A stretch of DNA of 6,152 nucleotides from Clostridiales bacterium. Its GTDB lineage: Bacteria; Bacillota; Clostridia; Lachnospirales; CAG-274. Position numbers and translations under genes: made by a program. The number at the start of each line of letters is the position of its first letter. Position 1 is the stretch's first letter. Below are positions 1 through 6,152 of the stretch, one piece after another. The notes beneath the pieces were generated by a model. That model ran no database searches, was not told the origin of the DNA, and was given only the letters and a program-made list of their open reading frames with translations. Location of the stretch: assembly GCA_018371275.1 (NCBI GenBank), contig JAHALF010000031.1, positions 1-6,152 of the forward strand, given 5' to 3'.

Positions 1-86
1 TTACTTTACTCTTATTTCCGTATTATATCCCTGTATTAATTTTCTTCCTTTTCTTTGATATATTTTCTTTCGCTAATTATTTATCT
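1..86 (-). repeat. left arm of a perfect inverted repeat (at least 86 bp)
   Basis: Every base pairs with 6054-6139 in opposite orientation (position p matches 6140-p), with no mismatch over 86 bases. Homology stops sharply after base 86: here TTCT follows, while the other copy continues AAAA. The arm reaches base 1 of the window, so it may extend further left. Read outward, on the minus strand, it is purine-rich and holds a TATAAT hexamer (complement of 22-27), but no good -35 box at 16-18 bases and no extended TG. No ORF of note lies in either direction. It starts about 71 bases past the yacP stop. I do not recognise it. It could be the end of a mobile element, an rRNA or tRNA leader, or a duplicated gene leader. 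Confidence 0.95.
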
Positions 87-157
87 TTCTGTTTTATATA
101 TCGTAAAAAATTTTATATACTTAATACCTTTTTTTAAAATTTTTAAATTTTTTTATT
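87..157. other. AT-rich spacer between yacP and the repeat arm
   Basis: Seventy-one bases made almost entirely of A and T runs. No ORF, RNA gene or GC-containing hairpin followed by a T-run is visible, so I find no convincing intrinsic terminator for the yacP end of the operon. Transcription may run on into the repeat and whatever lies to its left. Confidence 0.6.
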
Positions 158-676
158 TTATTTTTTTTTCATACGCATTTCTTCAAACCATTTAGCAGTT
201 TTAGCATCTAAATTATCAAAAAGCATATTATTCTTTATAGGCTTTATTTCTTCAATTTTTTTTGCAACTTTTTTTGCCATAAATCTTACATCTGATCTAA
301 GCTCTGTCGCTGACACTCTTATAGCACCAGACCCCATTATTATAATTTGCTCAAGTCTATCTGATGTTGCAACTTTTACTATATAATTTTTTACTAGATC
401 TTTTGTTATACGCTCTATATAATTATCTGCTGTTTCAGCCTCTTTAGTATAGACAATATAAGTTTTCCCTATTTTTTCTATATTTCCTCTGTTTCCTTTT
501 ACCATATGTGCATCAAAAACTATAATAAGTTCAATACCTTTAGCACCTTGATAATTAGAAAGAATAGATATAAGTTTATCTCTAGCATCCTCTAAAGAAT
601 AGTCACATATTTTCTTTAAATCTTCCCAAGCAAATATAATGTTATAGCCATCTACAAGTAAATATTCTTTTTTCAT
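158..676 (-). CDS. yacP: YacP/Rae1-type NYN-domain ribosome-associated endoribonuclease
   Basis: A 172-residue cytosolic protein of the YacP family (NYN/PIN-like nuclease fold). In Bacillus subtilis the family member Rae1 enters the ribosomal A site and cuts certain mRNAs in a translation-dependent way; this role is inferred here from homology. Visible family signatures are LLVDGYN near the N-terminus (Asp9), VFDAH (Asp55), the YTKEAETAD block (residues 76-84) and VATSD (Asp106), which supply the acidic residues expected of the metal site. Length matches the family (about 170). The start is supported by MKKEYLLVDGYN aligning with the family N-terminus and by an AAAGGA box (complement of 687-692) ten bases upstream. 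It is the last gene of the operon, 14 bases after rlmB. The C-terminus ends in three AAA lysine codons, a nine-base homopolymer that is prone to sequencing or slippage error, so the exact last residues are less certain. Confidence 0.93.
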   Translation of the reverse strand: MKKEYLLVDGYNIIFAWEDLKKICDYSLEDARDKLISILSNYQGAKGIELIIVFDAHMVKGNRGNIEKIGKTYIVYTKEAETADNYIERITKDLVKNYIVKVATSDRLEQIIIMGSGAIRVSATELRSDVRFMAKKVAKKIEEIKPIKNNMLFDNLDAKTAKWFEEMRMKKK

Positions 677-690
677 AGGCTATATATCCT

Positions 691-1521
691 TTATAAAAAC
701 TTTCTTTGTCTTACAACCTCATACATTAAAAGACCTGCTGCAACAGAAGCATTTAAAGATTCTATTTTACCATACATAGGTATTTTAACAGAATAATCAC
801 AACTTTCTTTTACAAGACGTGATACTCCGTCTCCCTCATTACCTATTACAATACCTATCGCTCCTTTTAAATCTGCTTTAAAACATTCAGTTCCTTTTAT
901 ATCAGCACAGGCTATCCAAAGTCCTTGTTTTTTTAGTTTTTCAATTTCCTTTGATATATTATTTACTCTAGCAACTGGTACATATTCTAAAGCACCTGCT
1001 GATGTTTTGCTAACAATGGCTGTAAGGGATACTGCTCTTCTTTTTGGTATTATAACACCATGTGCACCTGCTGCATCTGCTGTTCTTATTATTGCCCCTA
1101 AATTATGTGGATCTGTTATTTCATCTAGTATTATAACAAATGGGTCTTCTCCATGTTTTTTAGCATTTTCTAATATGTCTTCAACTTCACAATATTCGTG
1201 AGCTGGACAAAGAGCTATTACCCCTTGTGGATTATTAGTTCTTTTCATTTGTTCCATTCTTAATTTATCTACTTCTTGAACAACTATACCTTTTTCTAAA
1301 GCTTTAGCTACTATAACTTTTAAAGTACCCTCAACTTCGCCTTTTTTAACAAATATTTTATCTATTGTTTTATTATGATTTAAAGCCTCTAATACACTAT
1401 TTCTTCCCTCTAATTGAAAATTATCTTCCTCAAAATCATCTCTTCTTGATGGTCTTTTAATGTTTGTCTTATTAACTTTATTTATATTTTTACTTTTATT
1501 GTTTTTCTTTTGTTTTTTCAT
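691..1521 (-). CDS. rlmB: 23S rRNA (guanosine-2'-O-)-methyltransferase RlmB, SpoU/TrmH family
   Basis: A 276-residue SPOUT-class methyltransferase. Family members use S-adenosylmethionine to 2'-O-methylate a guanosine in the peptidyl-transferase loop of 23S rRNA (G2251 in E. coli numbering). Residues 1-34 are a lysine- and asparagine-rich, probably disordered basic extension. Residues 36-105 form the SpoU substrate-binding domain (LEGRNSVLEAL start). The C-terminal knotted domain shows all three SpoU motifs: DPHNLGAIIRTADA (Asn140, Arg146), IGNEGDGVS (Glu229), and IESLNASVAAG (Ser255, Asn257). It sits ten bases after mrnC and fourteen before yacP, the usual Firmicute order (yacO in Bacillus). 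A tRNA-methylating TrmH-like role is the main alternative, but the N-terminal domain and the neighbours favour RlmB. Confidence 0.93.
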   Translation of the reverse strand: MKKQKKNNKSKNINKVNKTNIKRPSRRDDFEEDNFQLEGRNSVLEALNHNKTIDKIFVKKGEVEGTLKVIVAKALEKGIVVQEVDKLRMEQMKRTNNPQGVIALCPAHEYCEVEDILENAKKHGEDPFVIILDEITDPHNLGAIIRTADAAGAHGVIIPKRRAVSLTAIVSKTSAGALEYVPVARVNNISKEIEKLKKQGLWIACADIKGTECFKADLKGAIGIVIGNEGDGVSRLVKESCDYSVKIPMYGKIESLNASVAAGLLMYEVVRQRKFL

Positions 1522-1528
1522 TTCTTCA

Positions 1529-1533
1529 CTCCT
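1529..1533 (-). promoter_or_regulatory. rlmB ribosome binding site overlapping the mrnC stop
   Basis: The minus strand reads AGGAG here, seven bases before the rlmB ATG. The mrnC stop codon TAG supplies the first two bases of this Shine-Dalgarno sequence, so a ribosome ending mrnC covers the rlmB start site. This suggests translational coupling. Confidence 0.75.
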
Positions 1534-1924
1534 AATTATTCATTATATCTAAACATATTTTAAAAAGTTCATTTATACGCTGTTGTTCTCCCTTTAAATA
1601 AAGATAACCAAAAAGAGCTTCTAATCCTGTTGCATTTTTATAGTCTATCATTGTAGCATTTTTTGCCTTTGTATTAGAATTTGCATTTCTTCCTCTTTTA
1701 AGAATAGATTTTTCTTCTTCACTTACCATATCTATAAGTTCTTTATACATTTTAGATTGACTAGTAGCATTAACTAAAGCTTTAGATTTTTGGTGCAACT
1801 TATTAGCCGGCATATTTGCTTGTTTTAGAAGATAATCTCTAACACAAAGGTCAAAAATACAATCTCCCATATAGGCAAGAGCAAGTGGAGAATATTGTCT
1901 TATATCTACCATTTTATCTTCCAT
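1532..1924 (-). CDS. mrnC: Mini-ribonuclease III (MrnC)
   Basis: A 130-residue RNase III catalytic domain without the double-stranded-RNA-binding domain, which is the hallmark of Mini-III. In B. subtilis it matures both ends of 23S rRNA by cutting the stem formed by its flanks. Visible signatures are SPLALAYMGDCIFDLCVR at residues 12-29 with catalytic Asp21, the LHQKSKALVNATSQ helix (residues 43-56), the KRGRNANS block (residues 77-84), and GLEALFGYLYL with catalytic Glu102. Length fits the family (about 130-145). The ATG overlaps the cysS stop by one base (TAATG), with a GGAG box nine bases upstream inside cysS. An in-frame ATG at codon 5 is a possible alternative start, but its upstream sequence is a weaker match. 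Confidence 0.94.
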   Translation of the reverse strand: MEDKMVDIRQYSPLALAYMGDCIFDLCVRDYLLKQANMPANKLHQKSKALVNATSQSKMYKELIDMVSEEEKSILKRGRNANSNTKAKNATMIDYKNATGLEALFGYLYLKGEQQRINELFKICLDIMNN

Positions 1925-3333
1925 TATTCTTTACTCCATACAACACCTGCTGATGTATCCCTTAAAATAATTCCCTTTTCTTTTAAATTATCTCTTATTT
2001 CATCTGCAAGCTTATAGTCTTTATTCTTTTTAGCCTCTTGTCTTTTTTCTATAAGTTCTTCTATTTCTTTTTCATCTATATTGTTTTTTTCTTCTATATC
2101 ATATAAAATACCTAAAACATTACAGAGGCTTAATATCTCATTTAATAACTTTTGTAAAAACTCTTTAGAGCATTTATCATTAGCAACAGAATTTATAAGT
2201 CTTACTATTTCAAAAATACAAGTAATAGCATTAGAAGTATTAAAATCATTATCCATTTCATCTTCAAAACTAATTTTATAATTATCTATATTCTTAAATA
2301 TATCAATACTTTTTTCTTCCTCTAACATATTTTCTATAGTAGTATTATTAATAAGATGATTAAGATTTTTTACGCAATTTTTAATTCTATCTAACCCTTT
2401 TTTACTAGACTCCATAGCTTCTCTGCTAAAATTTATAGGTGCTCTATAATGACCACACAATATAAAAAATCTTATAACATCATAAGGAACTTCTTTTGCT
2501 ATATCTCTAACAGTAAAAAAATTACCTTTAGATTTACTCATTTTTTCATTGTCTATATTAATAAATCCATTGTGTAACCAATATCTAGCAAAAGGTTTGT
2601 GATTACAACATTCACTTTGTGCTATTTCATTTTCGTGATGAGGAAAAACTAAATCTTCTCCTCCTGCGTGTATATCAATTTCTTCTCCTAAATATTTCTT
2701 AGCCATAACAGAACATTCTATGTGCCAACCAGGGCGTCCTTCTCCCCAAGGAGATTCCCAAGCTATTTCTCCTTCTTTTTTAGGTTTCCAAAGAACAAAA
2801 TCTGTATCATTTTTTTTAGATTCATCTAATTTTATTCTAGATCCTATCTCAAGTTCATCTAATTTTTTACCTGATAATTTACCATATTCCTTAAAAGATG
2901 ATGTATCAAAAAATACTGTTCCATCTATTTCATAAGCATTTTTTTGCTCAATTAATGTTTGTATCATTTCTATTATTTCTTTTATCTCTTCAGTAACTCT
3001 AGGAGCATATGTTGGATTTTTTACATTTAATGCTTTAGCATCTATTAAAGCTTCTTCTATATATCTATCAGCTATAACATTTGCATCTACTCCCTCAATA
3101 TTTGCTTTATTTATAATTTTATCATCTACATCTGTAAAATTTTGAACATATGTTACGTTATATCCCCTATATTCAAAATATCTTCTTATTGTATCAAAAA
3201 CGACATAAGGTCTAGCGTTACCTATATGTATAAAATCATATACTGTAGGTCCACAAACATACATTTTAACTTCCTTTTCTTCAAGTGGTATAAAATCTTC
3301 TTTCTGTCTAGTTAAAGTATTATATAATTTCAT
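1924..3333 (-). CDS. cysS: cysteinyl-tRNA synthetase
   Basis: A 469-residue class Ia aminoacyl-tRNA synthetase that joins cysteine to tRNA-Cys using ATP in the cytosol; length is typical of the bacterial enzyme. The class I signature appears as HIGN (residues 36-39) and KMSKS (264-268). Zinc ligands that select cysteine are Cys27 in MYVCGPT, Cys207 in WHIECS, and His232 and Glu236 in PHHENEIAQS. The DALR-type helical anticodon-binding domain occupies roughly residues 305-415, followed by the small C-terminal domain with RQEAKKNKDYKLADEIR (431-447). An AGGAGGG box (complement of 3338-3344) lies four bases before the ATG. It follows ispF by 24 bases and overlaps mrnC by one base. No T-box leader lies in front of it or of the operon, so cysteine-tRNA-sensing control is not evident. 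Confidence 0.97.
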   Translation of the reverse strand: MKLYNTLTRQKEDFIPLEEKEVKMYVCGPTVYDFIHIGNARPYVVFDTIRRYFEYRGYNVTYVQNFTDVDDKIINKANIEGVDANVIADRYIEEALIDAKALNVKNPTYAPRVTEEIKEIIEMIQTLIEQKNAYEIDGTVFFDTSSFKEYGKLSGKKLDELEIGSRIKLDESKKNDTDFVLWKPKKEGEIAWESPWGEGRPGWHIECSVMAKKYLGEEIDIHAGGEDLVFPHHENEIAQSECCNHKPFARYWLHNGFINIDNEKMSKSKGNFFTVRDIAKEVPYDVIRFFILCGHYRAPINFSREAMESSKKGLDRIKNCVKNLNHLINNTTIENMLEEEKSIDIFKNIDNYKISFEDEMDNDFNTSNAITCIFEIVRLINSVANDKCSKEFLQKLLNEILSLCNVLGILYDIEEKNNIDEKEIEELIEKRQEAKKNKDYKLADEIRDNLKEKGIILRDTSAGVVWSKE

Positions 3334-3357
3334 ATTTCCCTCCTATTTTATTTAAAT

Positions 3358-3837
3358 TTATTTTTTAATAACAAGACAAACTGCATTAGCACTTATTCCC
3401 TCTAGTGCCCCTGTAAATCCAAGGCCTTCTTCTGTAGTAGCTTTAACATTTATTTGGCTTTTATCTATATTAAGACATGTGGCTATAGTTTCTTCCATTT
3501 TATCTATATAAGGACGCATTTTAGGTGCCTGTGCAATAATTATAGAATCTATATTTATTATTTCATAGCCATCTTTTTTTAAAATATTGTACACTTTTTT
3601 TAGTAGTTCTAAGCTACATATATCTTTAAAACGGTTATCATTATCTGGAAATAGCTTACCTATATCTCCTTTTTTAGTAGCTCCAAGCAAACTATCTATA
3701 ATAGCGTGAACTAGAACATCTGCATCAGAATGTCCTAAAAGTCCTTTTTCATAAGGTATTAAAACGCCACCTATTATAAGCTCTCTATTTTCAACAAGTT
3801 TATGCACATCATAACCATTACCTATTCTTATATTCAT
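3358..3837 (-). CDS. ispF: 2-C-methyl-D-erythritol 2,4-cyclodiphosphate synthase
   Basis: A 159-residue enzyme of the non-mevalonate (MEP) isoprenoid pathway. It cyclises CDP-methylerythritol 2-phosphate to MEcPP with release of CMP, normally as a cytosolic homotrimer. The metal ligands Asp10 and His12 (NGYDVH) and His44 are present, with the family blocks GHSDADVLVHAIID (residues 35-48), GDIGKLFPD (57-65) and KATTEEGLGFTG (132-143), including the CDP-contacting Thr/Glu residues. Length matches the family and the start agrees with its conserved N-terminus. A GAGGTG box (complement of 3843-3848) lies five bases before the ATG. It is the first gene of the operon, downstream of a strong-looking promoter. 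In Bacillus, ispD sits directly upstream and gltX and cysE lie between ispF and cysS; all three are absent here. Confidence 0.96.
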   Translation of the reverse strand: MNIRIGNGYDVHKLVENRELIIGGVLIPYEKGLLGHSDADVLVHAIIDSLLGATKKGDIGKLFPDNDNRFKDICSLELLKKVYNILKKDGYEIINIDSIIIAQAPKMRPYIDKMEETIATCLNIDKSQINVKATTEEGLGFTGALEGISANAVCLVIKK

Positions 3838-3867
3838 AACTACACCTCACTTTTAAGCCTTATATAA

Positions 3868-3896
3868 ATTATACATTAAAACAATATAGTTTTCAA
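3868..3896 (-). promoter_or_regulatory. sigma-A-type promoter of the ispF-cysS-mrnC-rlmB-yacP operon
   Basis: On the minus strand TTGAAA (complement of 3891-3896) and a perfect TATAAT (complement of 3868-3873) are separated by exactly 17 bases. Predicted transcription start is near 3861, giving a leader of about 24 bases that contains the GAGGTG ribosome binding site of ispF. The -35 box lies in the loop of the palindrome at 3876-3916 and the spacer holds its downstream arm. The call rests on consensus match and position. Confidence 0.8.
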
Positions 3897-3916
3897 TGTA
3901 AAATATATTGTTTTAA
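3876..3916 (-). terminator. 13-bp palindrome at the feoB end: weak terminator or operator
   Basis: TTAAAACAATATA at 3876-3888 is the exact reverse complement of 3904-3916. A bulge at 3889 and four more A-T pairs could extend the stem, leaving a six-base loop. On the minus strand the upstream arm contains the feoB stop codon and the downstream arm ends in TTTTAA, so it has the outline of an intrinsic terminator. However, only one of the 13 pairs is G-C, which makes a weak stem. Because the palindrome also surrounds the -35 box of the ispF promoter, it could instead be a protein-binding operator. I rate the palindrome itself as certain and its function as open. Confidence 0.5.
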
Positions 3917-5964
3917 AATATATTAAAAGCTAAATTTATAGCTACACACATTAAAACTCCAACTACTGTAGGTATAATAAAAGAAAGAAAAGACCATTTC
4001 ATACTTTTTGTTTCTTTATATATTGTAAGGCAAGTAGTAGAACAAGGCCAATGAAATATACAAAATATAGCTGTGCATATAGCAGTTTTTAAAGTCCAAC
4101 CATTTAATAACAAAAGTTCTTTTAATTGACTTATATTATCTATTTCTATAAGTGTGCTACCTCCTATATAACTCATTATTATTATTGGAAACACTATTTC
4201 ATTAGCAGGAAAACCTAATATAAATGCCATTAATATTACACCATCTAACCCCATAAGACTAGCTAATGGATTTAAAAAATCTGTTGTATGCAATAAAATT
4301 GTTTTATCCACAACTGTTATATTTGCCATAATCCAAATTATAACTCCAGCAGGTATAGCAACAACAACTGCTCTTCCTAATACAAATAAAGTTCTATCAA
4401 AAATTGACCTTACTATTGTTTTTAAAATTTGAGGTTTTCTATAAGGTGGTAACTCTAATGCAAAGTTTGTAGGTATTCCTTTTAATATAGTTTTAGATAA
4501 AATATTAGACATTATTAAAGTCATAAATACACCTAATAATATTACAAAAATTAAAAATAATGCTGATAAAAAAGAATTATAAAAACCTATTGCTCCACCT
4601 ATAAAAAACATTGATATGATAGATATTAATGTAGGAAAACGTCCATTACAAGGAACAAAATTATTAGTTAAAATAGCTATTAATCTTTCTCTAGGACTAT
4701 CTATTATTCTACAACCAGTTATAGCACAAGCATTACAACCAAACCCCATACACATAGTTAAAGCTTGCTTACCACAAGCATTACATTTTTTAAATAACTT
4801 ATCCATATTAAAAGCTATTCTCGGTAAATAACCTAAATCTTCTAATATAGTAAACATAGGAAAAAATATAGCCATTGGTGGTAACATAACTGCTACGACC
4901 CAAGTTACAACCTTATATACACCATCTATTAATATACTTATTAAAACACTAGGTAAGTTTATATACTCTAAACTATATCTAAGCTTATCTTCAATTAAAA
5001 AAAACATATTTGATAACAAACTAGAAGGGTAATTTGAACCAACAATAGTTATCCAAAATATTAATCCTAATAAAGCCAACATAACTGGTATACCTACTAA
5101 TTTACTTGTTAAATATTTATCTATATTTAATCCTTTTTTATAATATTCTTTATCTTTATATGATACAGTTTCTTTTACTATTTTTTCACAGTTATTATAT
5201 ATCCCATTTGTTATACTATCTACAACATTTATATTATTTTCTTCAAGATATTTATTAGATTCTTCTAAAGATTTTAGTATAGTTTTATCTTCACTTATAT
5301 TAAAATTTATATATTTTTCTATACTTTTTATTAATTCCTTATCATTTTCTAATAATCTTAAACAAATAAACCTTTTATCTAATTTTTTTGTATCTATATT
5401 CTTCAAACTATTTTGTAAAATATTTATACAATTTTCTATATAATCATTATATTTTAAAGTATAAGGATTATTGTTATCTTCTTCTATCTTTTCTAATAAT
5501 TTATCTATCCCTTGTCTTTTTCTAGCACTTATGCCTACTACTTCAATACCTAATATTTTTCTCAATTTTTCTATATTTATATCTATATTTTTCTTTTTTG
5601 CCTCATCTAAAAGATTTACACACAATATTACATTTTTCCTTACTTCTATTGTTTGCAAAACAAGCTGTAAATTTCTTTCTAAAGCAGTTGCATCACATAC
5701 TATTATTATTTTATAGGTATCCTCAAAACATATAAAGTCTCTTGCAACTTCCTCATCTTTAGATTGGCTTATTAAAGAATATGTTCCAGGTATATCTATT
5801 ATAGTATAGTTTTCATTATTGTGTTTAAAATATCCTTTCGCATTAGTAACGGTTTTCCCTGCCCAGTTTCCTGTATGTTGTTTCATTCCTGTTAAGTTAT
5901 TAAAAACAGTAGTTTTACCAACATTAGGATTGCCTGCAAGAGTTAATATCTTTTCTTGGTCCAT
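3913..5964 (-). CDS. feoB: ferrous iron transport protein B (FeoB)
   Basis: A 683-residue inner-membrane Fe(II) transporter with a cytosolic GTPase domain. G-protein motifs are complete: G1 GNPNVGKT (residues 11-18), G2 within GNWAGKTV (Thr38), G3 DIPG (57-60), G4 NLLD (117-120) and G5 SARKR (146-150). A helical, charged regulatory region (about 165-285) joins it to the membrane part, which has roughly seven to nine hydrophobic segments between residues 287 and 681. Two Gate-like halves carry GFGCNACAITGCR (407-419), NNFVPCNGRFP (434-444) and FHWPCSTT (637-644), the cysteine-bearing variant I associate with Clostridia. An AGAAAGGA box (complement of 5971-5978) lies six bases before the ATG. 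No feoA or feoC gene is adjacent within the window. Length is normal for FeoB. Other divalent metals (Mn) cannot be excluded from sequence alone. Confidence 0.95.
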   Translation of the reverse strand: MDQEKILTLAGNPNVGKTTVFNNLTGMKQHTGNWAGKTVTNAKGYFKHNNENYTIIDIPGTYSLISQSKDEEVARDFICFEDTYKIIIVCDATALERNLQLVLQTIEVRKNVILCVNLLDEAKKKNIDINIEKLRKILGIEVVGISARKRQGIDKLLEKIEEDNNNPYTLKYNDYIENCINILQNSLKNIDTKKLDKRFICLRLLENDKELIKSIEKYINFNISEDKTILKSLEESNKYLEENNINVVDSITNGIYNNCEKIVKETVSYKDKEYYKKGLNIDKYLTSKLVGIPVMLALLGLIFWITIVGSNYPSSLLSNMFFLIEDKLRYSLEYINLPSVLISILIDGVYKVVTWVVAVMLPPMAIFFPMFTILEDLGYLPRIAFNMDKLFKKCNACGKQALTMCMGFGCNACAITGCRIIDSPRERLIAILTNNFVPCNGRFPTLISIISMFFIGGAIGFYNSFLSALFLIFVILLGVFMTLIMSNILSKTILKGIPTNFALELPPYRKPQILKTIVRSIFDRTLFVLGRAVVVAIPAGVIIWIMANITVVDKTILLHTTDFLNPLASLMGLDGVILMAFILGFPANEIVFPIIIMSYIGGSTLIEIDNISQLKELLLLNGWTLKTAICTAIFCIFHWPCSTTCLTIYKETKSMKWSFLSFIIPTVVGVLMCVAINLAFNIF

Positions 5965-6053
5965 ATTGTATCCTTTCTATTAATGCAATCTTTATATAAA
6001 TTATTATTATATTACTATAAATACTATTTTTATTTAAATTTATTCGGATTTTT
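5965..6053 (-). promoter_or_regulatory. feoB upstream region with a candidate -10 box
   Basis: Eighty-nine bases, nearly all A and T. The minus strand contains TATAAT (complement of 6006-6011), about 41 bases before the ATG, but no recognisable -35 hexamer lies 16-18 bases upstream of it. I see no convincing Fur or DtxR-type operator, although base composition makes such sites hard to judge by eye. A 6-bp TTTATA/TATAAA inverted repeat (5991-5996 and 6016-6021) is no better than expected in such AT-rich DNA. Confidence 0.35.
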
Positions 6054-6139
6054 AGATAAATAATTAGCGAAAGAAAATATATCAAAGAAAAGGAAGAAAA
6101 TTAATACAGGGATATAATACGGAAATAAGAGTAAAGTAA
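6054..6139 (+). repeat. right arm of the perfect inverted repeat
   Basis: Exact reverse complement of 1-86. The inner boundary is sharp at 6053/6054. Read outward, on the plus strand, it is A- and G-rich and contains TATAAT at 6113-6118. The sequence beyond the matched part (6140-6152) includes AGAGGGG at 6144-6150, which resembles a ribosome binding site for a gene starting just past the window edge. This would fit a promoter-leader or the beginning of a mobile element pointing away from feoB. There is no good -35 box, so promoter activity is only a suggestion. Confidence 0.95.
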
Positions 6140-6152
6140 AGTTAGAGGGGAT

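Noticed and set aside
136..151. AAAATTT/AAATTTT inverted repeat downstream of yacP as a terminator
   Set aside because: Seven A-T pairs with a two-base loop cannot form a useful hairpin, and such repeats are expected by chance in this nearly pure A/T stretch.
1007..1201. Plus-strand ORF of 64 codons inside rlmB
   Set aside because: It is antisense to the conserved SpoU domain, has no ribosome binding site and resembles no family.
2081..2935. Two plus-strand ORFs (2081-2281 and 2720-2935) inside cysS
   Set aside because: Both are antisense to well-conserved cysS coding sequence, with low-complexity serine/leucine/phenylalanine composition typical of shadow frames.
3334..3357. T-box riboswitch in front of cysS
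   Set aside because: The gap to ispF is only 24 bases, and the operon leader before ispF is about 24 bases. Neither can hold a T-box, and no T-box core sequence is visible.
4616..5716. Two plus-strand ORFs (4616-4831 and 5471-5716) inside feoB
   Set aside because: They lie opposite the conserved FeoB core and GTPase domain. Their hydrophobic look is a by-product of the antisense strand of lysine-rich AT-rich codons.
1..6152. Composite transposon, phase-variable invertible cassette or defence island as the explanation of the whole window
   Set aside because: All genes are ordinary, chromosomally conserved housekeeping genes plus feoB, with uniform base composition. No transposase, invertase, toxin or CRISPR array lies inside. 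Only the flanking repeats hint at mobility, and these are reported separately.

Overview
The window is very AT-rich (well under 35% GC by eye) and densely coding. All six recognisable genes lie on the minus strand, so transcription runs from right to left. The gene set, AGGAG-type ribosome binding sites and AT-rich codon use point to a low-GC Firmicute, most likely a Clostridia member (Lachnospiraceae-like or Clostridiaceae-like). The order ispF-cysS-mrnC-rlmB-yacP is a shortened form of the Bacillus ispD-ispF-gltX-cysE-cysS-mrnC-rlmB-yacP cluster. I cannot name genus or species.

Layout from right to left, in the direction of transcription: (1) 6054-6152 holds one arm of a perfect inverted repeat of at least 86 bp plus 13 further bases. 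(2) 5965-6053 is a short AT-rich leader. (3) 3913-5964 is feoB, a ferrous iron transporter with a cytosolic GTPase domain and no adjacent feoA. (4) 3838-3912 is a compact 75-bp junction carrying a 13-bp palindrome that includes the feoB stop, overlapped by a near-consensus sigma-A promoter. (5) 158-3837 is a tight five-gene operon: ispF (isoprenoid synthesis), cysS (cysteinyl-tRNA synthetase), mrnC (Mini-RNase III, 23S rRNA maturation), rlmB (23S rRNA 2'-O-methyltransferase) and yacP/rae1 (ribosome-associated endoribonuclease). Gaps are 24, -1, 10 and 14 bases. (6) 87-157 is a featureless AT-rich spacer. (7) 1-86 is the other arm of the inverted repeat.

The operon's last four genes all serve translation: charging tRNA-Cys, processing and methylating 23S rRNA, and cleaving mRNA on the ribosome. 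ispF is a metabolic passenger that is common in this cluster. feoB appears to be a separate transcription unit.

The one real structural surprise is the pair of identical 86-bp non-coding arms in opposite orientation at the two edges of the window. Each arm contains a TATAAT box pointing outward, and the right copy is followed by an SD-like purine run at the very edge. The simplest reading is that the window is bounded by the starts of two copies of a dispersed multicopy element (a mobile element, rRNA leader or duplicated gene leader). Alternatives are an invertible 6-kb segment or an assembly-graph artefact. No recombinase, CRISPR array, tRNA, rRNA or defence gene is visible here, and I see no evidence for a new system inside the coding part.
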